From Ectobius pallidus (lineage: Eukaryota > Arthropoda > Insecta > Blattodea > Ectobiidae): a stretch of 64,000 nucleotides of DNA. The DNA lies in NCBI GenBank assembly GCA_964059195.1, contig CAXKWD010000001.1, positions 158,088,532 to 158,152,531 of the forward strand, written 5' to 3'. Positions 12,171 through 22,961 of this stretch are shown here, one piece after another (the stretch's first letter is position 1; every line of letters begins with the position of its first letter). The notes beneath the pieces were generated by a model. It worked only from the letters and a program-made list of their open reading frames with translations, was not told the origin of the DNA and did no database searches. The position numbers were made by a program, and so were the translations under genes.

Positions 12171-12775
12171 AATTTATCTGATGCAACTCGTCAACTCGAG
12201 TTGGATTTATTAAGACTATTCCATGAATAAATTCTAACGGATTATATAAATAATAATTACTTTCGTGCTTTGTTGTATAAAAACAAAACCAACAGTTATG
12301 AGATCGCGGCATACTGTACTCAACCATCCATGAATCGATTCGAGCTACCTTGGTAAAATCAGTGCTACCGAAGGAGCATATAAGACATAGTTAACTTCAT
12401 TCAGTTATGCTACAGCAGAACAGAATAAAATCACACGAACTGGCTTGCACCGAATCGATATTGTGTTCTTAATCAATGTACATTTCTATTATTTCAATTT
12501 CCAAACAAGTTATGTTGTATAAAATAATCTGTTTTCGTGCCGCTTAGTGGCAGCATCTGACTATTAATCACTGCACACTGATTCTTGCGTCTCCAGTAAC
12601 GAGAAGCTGGTTTTACCGCGATAAAATGCCATCCTCACGATTTCTACAAGACTATTGTAAGATAAACGGCCGTGATTGGTCTATATCCGAGGAATTGCTA
12701 AACGTTATTGGTCAATATCAAACACGCGGCGTATGAGTGGGATAGTCTTAGGTAATTCCACGAGAATTTACGAGT
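12171..12775 (+). repeat. CCAAT-bearing repeat family C, copy 1
   Basis: It starts near GAATTTATCTGATG and ends near the ACACGCGGCGTATGAGTGG block. It matches copy 2 just downstream, and copies at 25852-26250 and (reversed) 29555-30095. Shared internal marks are GATCGCGGCAT, CCATCCATGAATCG, TTTCCAAACAAGTTATGTTG, and CCGAGGAATTGCTAAACG followed by TTATTGGTCAA. The two ATTGG (CCAAT on the other strand) motifs near the right end are conserved in copies. The class is unknown; a solo LTR is possible. Confidence 0.7.
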
Positions 12776-12809
12776 CTATCGATAGATTCGCGACTGCGCA
12801 GCAGGATCC

Positions 12810-13557
12810 AATTTATCTGATGAAGTTCGTCAACTCGAGTTGGATTTATTACGACTATGCCATGAATAAAAATGTAATGGGTTATACAAATAATAATTAC
12901 TTTCGTGCTTTATTAGCCTATATAAAAGGAAAACTAACAGCTTCGAGATCACGGCATAGCCTACTATGAATCAACCATCCATGAATCGAGCACACGAACT
13001 GGCTTGCACCTAATCGAAAATTCCGGAGTGCGCGGGCAAAGAGAGTTAAGTCCACCATCCTAAAAATTGAGATATGTCCATGGAATTATAGATAAAAATG
13101 TTCTCTACATTTGTGTTAAGTCCAGTAAGTCATATTCAAAATTGTACGGTAGTTATGGATGTGTGCCTTATGGGTTTATCCATCTCTAAAGCGAATTTGG
13201 GCTGGTATAGTGTGTTAAGTCACTCTAATTCTCAGTAACAAGAAAGTGGACTTAACTCTCTTTGCCCGCGCACCCCGGGATTGTGTTTTAACCAATGTAC
13301 ATTTATATTATTTCGATTTCCAAACAAGTTATATTGTATAAAATAATATGTTTTTGTGCTGCTTAATGGCAACGTGTGACGTATTAATCACGGCACATTG
13401 ATGCTTGCGTGTCCAGTAACGAGTTGACCATTTTATGAGGTAAAAGCCCTTCCTCATATTAATAGCAAGCATTTTATAAGATAAACGATCGTGATTGGTC
13501 TATATCCGAGGAACTGCTACACGTTATTGGTCAAAATCATACTTGCGGCATATGAGT
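12810..13557 (+). repeat. Repeat family C, copy 2, interrupted by a MITE
   Basis: This copy starts with AATTTATCTGATGAAG at about 12810, in the same orientation as copy 1 and directly after it. The sequence resumes after the MITE at about 13279 (ATTGTGTTTTAACCAATG), which matches copy 1 ATTGTGTTCTTAATCAATG. It ends near GGCATATGAGTGGAA. The arrangement could be a tandem duplication or a double insertion. Confidence 0.7.
13023..13278. mobile_element. 256-bp MITE with 33-bp TIRs
   Basis: The left TIR at 13023-13055 begins CCGGAGTGCGCGGGCAAAGA and runs to TTAAGTCCAC. The right TIR at 13246-13278 is its complement with one mismatch. It sits inside repeat C copy 2, so it is younger. A clear TSD is not resolved. 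No coding capacity. Confidence 0.85.
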
Positions 13558-13659
13558 GGAATATTCTTTGAATATAATTGTCCTGGATATCTTGAATCCT
13601 CCTTAAAGAAGTCAAATCCCTAGCCTACATCAAAGACGCTGCCGTGTAAATAAGGGGTA

Positions 13660-13908
13660 TTGCGGACCGCGGCTTGTAATATCTGGGGCTGCTGCCGGTC
13701 CAGGAAAGCAGAGAAGGAGCTGCTGGAATCGCCCCGTCTCTGTCGCACAGGCAGGCAGTGTTGCGCCGGAGCGATCGAGTCAGTCGCTGTCAGAGTGTCG
13801 TGGTGTGTACGTCAAAGCTAGTACCACAATAAAGTTCTGTAGTGCGCGTATGCTTCACATGTCCGAGTGGTAATACTGTGCCGCTGTTCTGCTCGTGTTC
13901 ATCGCTTT
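13660..13908 (+). promoter_or_regulatory. Possible CpG-rich promoter and non-coding first exon
   Basis: This is one of the few CpG-rich patches in the window that is not part of a SINE. TCAGT at 13780-13784 matches the arthropod initiator. A strong splice donor, GTAAGTACC, begins at 13909. No long open frame lies between, as for a 5' untranslated exon. No TATA box is seen upstream. Whether it is transcribed cannot be judged from sequence; it could be an old GC-rich repeat. Confidence 0.3.
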
Positions 13909-14846
13909 GTAAGTACCATAATTATATGCCATCTCCTCCAATTGTGCAATAAACATTTTCCACATTATTAGTCCTTTGCATTCTTGTGGCCTAATAAGTG
14001 CCCGAAAATGGGGGTAGCATGAGGGTGAAACATCCTATTGTGTGGCCGGAGGCGGGGGCATTTCCAAACAAGGTTAACTTATTTTAAAAGTGCAGTTATT
14101 ATCTGTTTAAAAATAAGTGAGTAGTTCAGTTGAGTAAATAATTGAATATCAAGATATTATTTTGCCTGTTAGGCCTGTGGTGGTCTTTCAAAGCGACGGA
14201 TGACCCACAAAATACGATAAATTAGGCCTACTTCATTCACATCGTTACATTATGTTGTCAATACTTCCCTACACGTAAGATCTTAGGCGGAGGTTATGAA
14301 ATTTTTGAGTCTACCTCCCGTGAGTACGAACTTCGATTTGTTTTTTTATACAGTACTGTTGTATTGTTAAACATCATGTAGAGAGAAGAATACAGAACAG
14401 ATTATAACCAAGTCGACGAAACTTATTAAAAGTTCAGCCACTAATTGGTAAAAAGCAGTTAAATTATTGTTATTATGTATGTCATACCAGGAAGCGAAAG
14501 TTCAAATGAAGTTCTCTTAACCAAGAAAAATTGATTGAAGATCCCGTTAATGTGGTTCCTAAGATTCCTTACATGTGTGATAAATCTTGGAAAAGTGTGC
14601 CTTTGTCAGTTTCAAATGCATTCTAGAACATTTACAAAGATTTTTATATCTCATGGTAAAATGGAACCTAAACCTGTTTATAACAAGCTGATAGCTTGTT
14701 TGTTTTATCCTCTAATATTTACTAATGTTTTGAACGTAATTTTAATTTGTTAATGTAAGTATTTGTACTCTTAGACAATTTCGTTGACGGATTTGCTATT
14801 ATGGAATTTAATTCTAGGAAGATAACACATTAATTCGGTTATTATT
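13909..14846. other. Unassigned AT-rich DNA
   Basis: Nothing supported. If the preceding patch is a first exon, this would be the start of its intron. Confidence 0.4.
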
Positions 14847-15774
14847 AAGTGCCAGAATGGTACTTTCTGAGATTGTGTGGTGGACGGGAAAATGTCCGTC
14901 TGTCTCTTTGTGTCTGTACGCGCGATAACTAAAACTCGGATTTTCATGAAACTTGGTATACGCATTTATAACGTCCATCGATTGGCCGGTAATGCTCAAT
15001 TTAGTGCCTATTTTATGGTAGTATTCTTTCTTTCTTTCTTTTTCGTAGTTTTACCTCTCCCTTGTAGGATTTAAGCGACCCAAGCCGCCCGGGCCTTACA
15101 GGGCCGCGACCTGTCGGGAGAGGGATTACCTTTGGATCACATACATACTTTTTTGACCAGACAAGGACATGGAGGGCCTCCCCGGATGAGTGATCAGCCC
15201 AATGCCGGGGCCACCTCCGAGACAACACGAACACATAGGACGATACACACCATTCACACACACACTCACTCAGAACAAGGCGAGGATGAGGATGAAGATG
15301 ATAATGACGGCCAGATGATATCCGGGGACCACAAGGGCCTAAAGTTACCTGACATTTGTCTCATAGGTGAGGGAAAACCCCGGAAAAAACCCCACCTAGG
15401 TAACTTGTCCCGAACCCGGGCCCGCTGCGTGAGAGGATTGGACGCATCCCCTGAGCCACAGCGGTGGACCTATTTTATGGTAGTATATTAGAAAGAATTT
15501 ATCAAATGCAAATCAGTTCTCATGACAACATATTGTTTTACAGTGATCATATACGGCTTTGGAAGTTGCAATATAGTTACCTTTGACAAATAACACTACC
15601 CGCATATTCCTTCACATATCTTTATCAAACTTCAGAACTTTGTTCTTCCGTAAGCCCTGCTGAATGAATCAATCTGGAACTTAACTCGGAAATCGATTAA
15701 AAAAATAGCTTAGCCTATTTTCTGCATATCACAATTGAAATTATCACTGATTAAACAAAAGTATTCTGGCACTT
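14847..15774. mobile_element. Family X TIR element, short copy, split by a SINE
   Basis: The ends are AAGTGCCAGAAT (14847) and ATTCTGGCACTT (ending 15774). The sequence matches the copy at 24054-25400 (opposite orientation) in three blocks: the left end with GAGATTGTGTGG and a CTGT/CCGT-rich run, one partial copy of the 147-bp unit at about 14930-15006, and the right end with ATATGCAGAA and AGCAGGGCTTACGGAAGAAC (complement). A SINE occupies 15025-15468. Without it the element is about 460 bp. No transposase is visible. Confidence 0.75.
15025..15468 (-). mobile_element. tRNA-derived SINE family 2, full-length with 18-bp TSD
   Basis: It is flanked by perfect duplications CCTATTTTATGGTAGTAT at 15007-15024 and 15469-15486. 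Read on the minus strand it starts near CCACCGCTGTGGCTCAGGGG (A box region), has a GGGTTCGGGAC B box, a long body, and an AAAGAAAG tail at the plus-strand left end. Related copies lie at 30341-30785 and 35468-35658. The open frame across it on the plus strand (15132-15491) is not a gene. It would be transcribed by RNA polymerase III and mobilised by a LINE. Confidence 0.92.
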
Positions 15775-16069
15775 TGTTACACTAGTTTACCTGATTTTAT
15801 TTACTTTGTTATTGCTTATAGGCCCTACTCCCCAATACTATTGTCTGAACAAACTACAAATTGTTTTAATTCTAATTTTTACAATACAAGGTGACATTCA
15901 GCGCGAACGGCTACATTAGAATCAGCTTCCAGTTTTGAAATGGATTCAAAGTTTTTACTTTATTACTTCCTCTGCCCGTAGGTACAATAAGCAGAGCAAG
16001 TATTGTGTTCGAACCCGAAATTCTAAGTTCAGTTTTTAACATTAATACAAGTTTTGAGGTCTCCTGAAT

Positions 16070-16072
<3 letters not shown>

Positions 16073-16133
<61 letters not shown>
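16073..16133. repeat. (TA)n microsatellite
   Basis: About 60 bp of uninterrupted TA directly abuts the mariner left end, which uses TA as its target. The element probably inserted into the run. Confidence 0.95.
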
Positions 16134-16137
<4 letters not shown>

Positions 16138-17012
16138 GTGTCCCAATAAAATGTATACACTCTTTAAATGACTATAAAACTAACAATTATTATAATACAG
16201 AAAAGTTTCAAAAATCAAAATAATGTGAATAAATGTAGAAACCAGCCAATTATCGAAAGTGTTCAAATTGTTGGCCATTGTGGTCCATGCACAGCTGATA
16301 ACGCTGATTGATTGAATCCAAACCGTTCCTAATCATTTCAATTGGTATTTTGGCACATTCTCTTTCAATGGCTGCTCTCAACTTATTGATTGTAGCTGGT
16401 TTTGTGGCGTAAACATTGTGTTTAACATGCCCCCACAGAAAAAATCCATGGGGGTCAAATCCGGTGAGCGTGGAGGATACTTCCTCTTCGTCCTACCAAT
16501 CTGTTTGGCAGTTGGCCGTCAATATAGGCCCTTACATTGCGATGGTAGTGGGGAGGTGCTCCATCCTGCTGAAAGTACCATTCTTCATTCCTAAACATCT
16601 CTTGGATGCGTGGCATAGCGGATTCTTACTCCTGTCTCACGAGCCGCTTGCCGAACAGATTTTCTAGGCGATTGCTGAAATCTCTCAATGACTTCTCTTT
16701 TTCTTGTGGGGCTGGTGGATGATCGTGGTCTTCCGGAATGGTTCTTATGGACGTTCTTAACAGTTCCTTCTTCCTCAAACTTATCTCGCAAACGAGTAAT
16801 TGTGAGTCTCGTTGGTGCATCTCCATGAAACTCCATTCTAAACAGTCTTTGCACTTCACTTATGTTCTCAGTCTTCCAGTAGCACTTTAGAATGAATTTT
16901 CTTTCCTCAAAGTTTAGCCTGACTCCAGCCATTATTTTGTGCAGTCACAATGGGAAAAAGAACAAAAAGTGTGGTTGTTATGAACTGTCAAAGAGTGTAT
17001 TGGGACACTCTG
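16134..17012 (-). mobile_element. Internally deleted mariner-type element
   Basis: TIRs: left CAGAGTGTCCCAATAAAATG from 16134; the right end, complemented, reads CAGAGTGTCCCAATACACTC from 17012 and lacks a 9-bp segment that the left TIR has. TA dinucleotides flank both ends (16132-16133 and 17013-17014). The element is 879 bp and encodes a broken transposase on the minus strand. Mariner-type elements cut and paste through a DDE/D transposase. Confidence 0.93.
16250..16932 (-). pseudogene. Mariner-type transposase, internal deletion and frameshift
   Basis: The N-terminal part (start at 16932) is about 105 residues of a helix-turn-helix DNA-binding domain beginning MAGVRLNFEERKFILKCYWK, followed by the RNKEEGTV/KNSGRP-type linker. 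It then joins directly to a C-terminal catalytic part containing FQQDGAPPHYHRN (second catalytic Asp) and, after a one-base frameshift, SPDLTPMDFFLWG (third Asp). It ends with a stop at 16250-16252. The stretch with the first catalytic Asp is deleted, so the protein cannot be active. The intact family length is about 340-350 residues. The HTH part resembles the DUF4817-type domain common in insect elements. Confidence 0.9.
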
Positions 17013-17014
17013 TA

Positions 17015-18241
17015 TTTTAAGAAACATATCTGTGTCTGAACAGCCTAGCTCCAAAACGAAAAATGGTATGGAATCATAATTTTGTATTTGGAGTAGGTAT
17101 TTTCTGGGGATATGACACGAATATGGGCGACGACTTTCTCTAACTTATAATTTCACTTTACATGAAGAATTTTTTTCTCGAAAACGGCTCTTACGATTTC
17201 ATTTAAATTTTGGAGTGAAATGTTTATACTAAGAGTTAAGACCTTTGTTCGAAACTTTTTTCGAAAAAAATCTCTGAGGGGTAGTTATAAGCCACCCACT
17301 GTTTGTAGAAACTCAGTCTTGCCTGGTGAACAATAAAGCATCGCATCAGGCTGAAAGTACTGAATACGCGATCTTTAAAATATGACTTCTAATTCTTTAT
17401 CAAAATGTGCAGTAGGAACTTTGTATTGCCCATGTTTTGGGTAAAGAGAGTTACGTGAGTTCATGCGATGCGATGCGATGCGATGCGATGCGATGTGGTA
17501 ACGACATATCTTGATTTATAGAACCCATTTGCATAAAGATTATTGTTATGCATAATATAGTTTACTAAAAGGTAACCGTTTATTTAGGCACAGAAAATTA
17601 TTTCATGCGAATTACTGGACCTTGCCTACATTCTAATTGAGTCGACAACACTGTAACAACGTTTTCATTCCAGACTTAGGCCCTAAAAATATATAAATAT
17701 CGTTACCGTATTTCAGTTAATATCTCCATCTTAAAAATAAATGCAGATACACTAATTTCTCGTAAAAAGTTCGACCATACTTTAAAAGCATTGTCTATAT
17801 TCTTCCGAAACATTTGTATTTCGTGCTGTCATTTTTATGTGAATTACTTAGGCACTTCCAAGCTTCGTGGGTTCGAGTCCCATGAATATCTACAGGCAAG
17901 TAATAGAACTTCCGTGAGAGAAAATTCCGACACACCGGCGACTGAAACAGGCCTAAGCATCATAGCCTAACATTAATAAACTGTCCGCAAACAACAAAAC
18001 ATCTATAAGATATAACATTGATACTGAATATTCACTTCGTGTGGGTGAAATCTTTATTACGCTACTAACACAATTGGGATGGGCAGAAAAAAATAGAGCA
18101 TTCAGCAAGAACTGAATGACTCAGTACCAATATTGGGCAGCTGGAATTCGAAAATGTAACAGCGATTTTAGGTGGGAAATTTCATTCACTAACATGTAAT
18201 AAATACAAACTAGAGAAGTTGTAAAAGTTCATTCAATCGCA
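17015..18241. other. Unassigned DNA with a (GCGAT)n microsatellite
   Basis: GCGAT is repeated about six times at 17463-17495. An isolated T-arm-like GGGTTCGAGTCCC at about 17868 has no A box upstream. Otherwise no feature is supported. Confidence 0.55.
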
Positions 18242-18820
18242 TAGTATACCAGTGACTCGCCGTCGCGGCGACTCATACTTAGCTCGTGGGCCTGGCATGC
18301 AAGTGGTCCCGTGTTCAAATCCCGAGGCAAGCGGGCATGTCATTCGTAGTGAACGAAGCCTTGACTTAGGGGGTTTTTCTCGGAGATCCTCCCGGTTCCC
18401 CCCTCTTATTCCATCAACACTGTCCATTTCACCTTCAGACTCTCCCTCATTATGGTCCCGTTTTATTTCCCTCTGCAGCGTCCGCTGCGGGCCTCTCCCG
18501 TCCTGCCCCGTGGCTTGTGGTCATGTGGGTTGTTGGTGGTGTGCTGCGCACCTGGGGGCTCTCTACACGAGGGACCGGGCGCGTGGCGCACACTAATGCC
18601 TGAGGGTCCCTGGAGGCATGGTACACGTGGTTAGGTTTCAGGTACTGCTGGATGTTGGGTGTTCCGTTGGGCTCGCGGTGGAATCTGCTATGGGGGGGGG
18701 CCTTTGGGCATGGCAATCATCCCAGCACAAAGGGACCGGACATGTGGCCTACGTGCATAGTGTCGTTTCCAACCCGCCTCTCCCCATCATGGGGTTTCAT
18801 ACATACATACATACATACTA
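18242..18820 (+). mobile_element. tRNA-derived SINE family 3, copy a
   Basis: A GC-rich element whose start, CTTAGCTCGTGGGCCTGGCA with TTCAAATCCCGAGGC, looks like tRNA A and B boxes. It matches 38802-39335 over about 530 bp and ends in a (CATA)n tail at 18798-18819. Several open frames on both strands (60-114 codons) are caused by its high GC and are not genes. Confidence 0.85.
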
Positions 18821-19832
18821 ATGATTCTAAGCTGAAATGATGAAATCATTTCGTGAATTGTTTATTATAATAAAGGTACAATAGCTATATTTGAGAGGGG
18901 ACTTTTTTATTGCAGGTACTTAAAGCCATACAATTAATATAATTCAACAGTAAAATCAGTATGCTGTTGAACTTGCTCGACACTTTTCAAGTTGTTCAAT
19001 AACCTTCTATACTTTATATTGTTTTTAAAATTGCGAGTCTCAATTGTACCGGAGTATTGCCCAAATTTAACTTTGATTATCCCAGGGCCGTGCCCCTCAA
19101 AAACGAAGAATGATCAATCCTCTTATTTTTCTTTATAACGTACTATTACCTTCTCCTCCTTATTTACAATCTCGATTTAACCTCCTTTCAACATCATAAA
19201 CGCAAAACCAAATTCTACTGCTTATTCTCCGACATACATCATCATTCTATTCTTCATCACAATGTATCACAATTTAAAAATAAATTGAATATGCATTTTA
19301 TTAGTCATTAAATTTGTTTTAGTTTAGTTAATCAAAATTGTAATTAAAGACGTGTAATTTTTATTACCTGTAGCATGAGTAGTTTAAATTTCCAATTTAC
19401 AAATCTTAAATTATTTGTAATATGTATTATTTGTAATATATATAGTTTTATTGGTGCAATGGAAGAAAATTTTTATGGCCTTAACTTCGTTAGTATAAAT
19501 AAATAATAACATAAAAATAAAATAGCAAAAAAGGAAATATTGAAACATCAAATGACTACTTGAAATGAAAATTATAAATAGGTATAACAATACAAATTTT
19601 ATCACGTCAATCTCGACAAGATGTATAAATAAATCTTCAAATCAAAATTATTACATTCTGATAATTATATTAAATTGTTTTTTTTAAATCCAAAATGGTG
19701 ATCAGAATTGTATAAAATGGCTTCTTAAAAAATTAAAAACAAAGCCCTAGATATCAGTAGCATGAATGTAAGTAGCTAAAATTGATTTACACACTCTAGT
19801 TTGTATTTAAAGCTTTATCAAATGAATCCCTC

Positions 19833-19870
<38 letters not shown>

Positions 19871-19874
19871 GGCC

Positions 19875-19928
<54 letters not shown>

Positions 19929-20187
19929 GAGAGGGAGAGAGAGAGAGAACAAGGAGGAGAACAGTCGGAATTAGCTAGACTAACTGTTGCGTATTTATGA
20001 AGAAAACTCTAAAATAGAAACACATCCTATGTTTACCTAACTTATTAAAATGTTTGGTTGTAGTATAACAATAAACAAAGATTGAAAAGGAAAACTAAAT
20101 ATAATGAAGTAAAATCGAAACATACAGCGAGACAAGAAATCAAAACTAAAGCTGGTTCAGAACGAATTATAAAAACCATATAATAAA
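18821..20187. other. AT-rich DNA with possible LINE remnant and compound microsatellite
   Basis: About 19080-19320 reads in part like the end of a LINE reverse transcriptase (a ...FKNKLNMHF-type end before a stop), but this is weak. The microsatellite is listed separately. Nothing else is recognised. Confidence 0.35.
19831..19948. repeat. Compound microsatellite (TG)n-(TA)n-(AG)n
   Basis: TG run 19831-19853, TA run to about 19870, a GGCCT interruption, then a slightly interrupted AG run to 19948. The adjoining motifs show the usual step-wise decay of a dinucleotide array. Confidence 0.97.
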
Positions 20188-20350
20188 GATAAAAGTAACC
20201 TAGTGAGTACGTAGCAGATGGCCATGAATCTCATTAAAATATAATAAAATCTAGCAAACATACCTGTACTTACTTACGTTGGTTAAAACATTATGATCCA
20301 AAGAACGAACACCCACAATTAAAATATAGCCTACTTTAAAAATCACGTCC
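20188..20350 (+). repeat. Direct repeat A, left copy, of the 20-23 kb duplication
   Basis: It contains GATGGCCATGAATCTCATTA and ATTATGATCCAAAGAA, matching 22962-23120 in the same orientation. The two copies flank an inverted segment pair. Confidence 0.75.
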
Positions 20351-20367
20351 AGGCAACGAAGGAAAAA

Positions 20368-20985
20368 AAAAATCATGTAGTTTTGAAATTTGGCAGAATT
20401 GTCGAGGAGACTGTCCTGAACAACATACGTTCCCGAGGTGAGAGGTGAACAGGGGCAGGGGGCCCATTGAAGGCCCCTTTTATTGGTTTTTCGCTTATAT
20501 CTAAACAACGGTGCATCATAGGAGAAAGATTACTGTATACAAAATCCAAGCTGATAAAATTTCCTGCTCTTGTGACCCTACACGATTTTATTCTATTCCC
20601 AATAACTTTCGAGATATCCGCCAATTAAATAGCAAATTTTCGTAAAACGCTCTTTCGCCTCACGCTTTTTGAAACACTTTTCCTTCTAGCGCTTCAGCCC
20701 TTAGGTATACAGCAATGCCCTCATAAAAGACGTTTTAGTGCAATAAATTCTCTTTAAAATGAATAGTCATTTGTTACTTTGTCTTCAAATGTTCAGAAGT
20801 TATAGCAATTTTAAGTTTCGGACAAATGTTTACATTTCGACAGAAAACCGTACATCGCACTTTCTCTTTATGTGTGGGCTATATCTTTGTATATAAGCTG
20901 TATATTGTGTATTTACATCGCGAAAAATGCCGATAAATATTACACATCCATTAAAGTTGCATTTATTGAAAATCCGATCACGGTA
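20368..20985 (-). repeat. Inverted segment B, uninterrupted left arm
   Basis: Its reverse complement matches 21735-22125 and then 22676-22935. Shared marks include AAATGCAACTTTAATG, AAAGTGCGATGTACGGTTTT, TTTATGAGGGCATTGCTGTA and TTTAGATATAAGCGAAAA. It shows the unbroken order of the unit. A frame of 83 codons through it is chance or remnant. Confidence 0.75.
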
Positions 20986-21546
20986 CAAGCACAGTAGCCT
21001 ACGTACTAGGGTTCCAATATTGGAGATTTAAAAAATAGAAAACTAAACATTTATTTCAAGTAATAGGTAGGCCTACTAGGTCTTAGAATTCTAAACATAT
21101 CTAATTCTTTACCATTTTTTCAAATACTATTTTAAATGAAAAATATAACCGGCTAATAGGCCTAGTTCATGATACTTATAACGTGCACTCATAGGCTATT
21201 ATGTGGTTTTTCTAAGCTTTATAACAATAATAATAATGAATTTTATATGTAATGTTTATGTCTAGTATGAATATTATTCTACGAAATAGTTTGCTTGCCA
21301 GCATCCCAACTTAATTAACAGCTTAATTTTTTTTATTATATATTCAGAACTATATCATACTATTGACTGAACTATTAATCCTGCAGAAATATGATTCAGA
21401 TCAATTATGTTGGAAATTTTATGTAGTTTAATTTTGTGAATAAACTGTTTTTTGCTAGAACGTATAGTATTTTATGTATTTAGGGAAAAACTGAGAAAAA
21501 CAATATTTAAACGTACCCCCACCCACCCGTATACACCCCTTCCATG

Positions 21547-21666
21547 GGGACTTTTAGTATATTGTTCAGGATACTTTTCCCCACGTCTCTCCTAAATTTC
21601 AAAACTGGGACTTTTAGTATATTGTTCAGGATACTTTTCCCCACGTCTCTGCTAAATTTCAAAACT
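21547..21666 (+). repeat. 60-bp tandem duplication
   Basis: GGGACTTTTAGTATATTGTT starts at 21547 and again at 21607, with one visible mismatch over the 60-bp unit. The same block ends segment B (about 22847), so this is a further partial copy of that repeat. Confidence 0.92.
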
Positions 21667-22237
21667 CTATGGCATTTTTCTTATGTTGTCTGGACTATAA
21701 TGTATTTTCCATTAAATATATTGTGCTTATACCATGGTGAATTTTTAATAAATGCAACTTTAATAGCTGCGTAATATATCCCCGAATTTTTTGCAATGTA
21801 AATACACAATATAAAGCTTATATACAAAGATATATAATTCCTACATAAAGAGAAAGTGCGATGTACGGTTTTATTCCGAAATCTAGAAATTTGTCAAAAC
21901 TTAAAATTGCTATAACTTTTGAACATTTGAAGATAAAAACAAATTACTATTCATTTTAAAAGGAATTTATTGCCCTACAACATCTTTTATGAGGGCATTG
22001 CTGTATTCCTAAGGGCTGAAATACTAGAAGGCAAAGTGTGTCGAAAAGCGTGAGCGTTTTTAGAAAATATGTTTTTTCCGCAGGCGGTTATCTCGAAAGC
22101 TATTGGGAACAGAAAAAAAATCGGCATAATCCCAATTACAGGGACCAGTTCACGCGATATTCACATTTCCACGGACTGTGTGATGTTTTTTGTTTATGAG
22201 CGATACACGGTTACCAACTGTTAGGTTAGGAACAACT

Positions 22238-22345
22238 GTTAGGTTAGGAACGTTTATGTTAGTTAAGGAGCAATATACCGAATACCTCTGATGTTTTGTT
22301 AGGTTAGGAACGTTTATGTTAGTTTAGGTGCAATATTATACTGAA
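22238..22345 (+). repeat. Family D fragment with TTAGGTTAGG motifs
   Basis: The block TGTTAGGTTAGGAACGTTTA followed by TGTTAGTT(T/A)AGG and GCAATAT occurs twice here, about 60 bp apart. The same block is part of larger units at 32570-32851 and, reversed, 42655-42815. Confidence 0.7.
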
Positions 22346-22439
22346 TAGCACAACCACCATTTCTTACGAGCAGCTAGTGGCTTGTACCTTTGTAGGTTTG
22401 TCACACTGTTCATCCACAATCATATCTTGTTTAGCGATA

Positions 22440-22525
22440 TGACGTCACACCTCCAACGTCCAATCAGGAGGACGAGGACAGAAAAATGGTGGAGAAGGGA
22501 ATTTTCGCTAGATCGCGATATAAAA
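22440..22525 (+). promoter_or_regulatory. Promoter-like block with CRE, CCAAT and TATA
   Basis: A perfect CRE TGACGTCA spans 22440-22447, CCAAT lies at 22460-22464, and TATAAAA at 22519-22525. Spacing and order are those of an RNA polymerase II promoter reading to the right. It lies in the block that splits the right B arm. No downstream open frame longer than 84 codons follows. It may be the promoter of a retroelement or of a non-coding RNA. Function is inference. Confidence 0.35.
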
Positions 22526-22961
22526 GAAAGTGTATCAATTAGGGTGGGCGGGTTGGACCAAATCATTCGCCAATACAACATCTCCTCTCCACACATCTAT
22601 CTACAACAAAATTCGTGTGATATAAGTGTTTTATGAAGAGAATCTCGGTTCTAAAAAATGGTCCCCGTAGATGGGATTTTACCAAAAAATCTATAGAAGC
22701 AAATTTGTAGGAAATGTTATCAGCTTGAATTTTGTATACAGCAACTTATCCTTTATGATGCATCGTTGTTTAGATATAAGCGAAAAGCCAATAAAAGTGA
22801 TCTTCTATGGGTGCCCCTGCCCCCAGTCACCCCCACCTTCGAGGACTTTTAGTATGTTGTTCAGGACACTTAAACAGACAACTCTGCCAAATTTCAAAAC
22901 TACAATATTTGTTTTTTATCCCAATCAGTGTTTTTTTTTTACCTTTATTGACTGGACTAAA

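Larger units (their letters stand above)
21735..22935 (+). repeat. Inverted segment B, right arm split by about 540 bp
   Basis: The first part is 21735-22125 and the second 22676-22935; together they correspond to the left arm. The intervening block has no counterpart in the left arm, so it is an insertion or replacement. Its edges carry GGGACCA and TGGTCCC, which may be short inverted ends. Confidence 0.7.

Noticed and set aside
11890..12327. 145-codon minus-strand frame, the longest in the window
   Set aside because: It overlaps repeat family C copy 1, has no domain, and the other copies do not keep the frame.
15132..15491. 119-codon open frame on the plus strand
   Set aside because: It lies inside a SINE bounded by an 18-bp TSD and is antisense to the SINE.
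17868..17885. T-arm-like GGGTTCGAGTCCC
   Set aside because: No A box or acceptor stem; too short to call a tRNA or SINE.
18252..18716. Several overlapping frames of 60-114 codons on both strands
   Set aside because: They fall in a GC-rich SINE; stop codons are rare there on every frame.
22216..22345. Interstitial telomere (TTAGG) array
   Set aside because: Only two TTAGG units occur together, always inside the larger family D unit.
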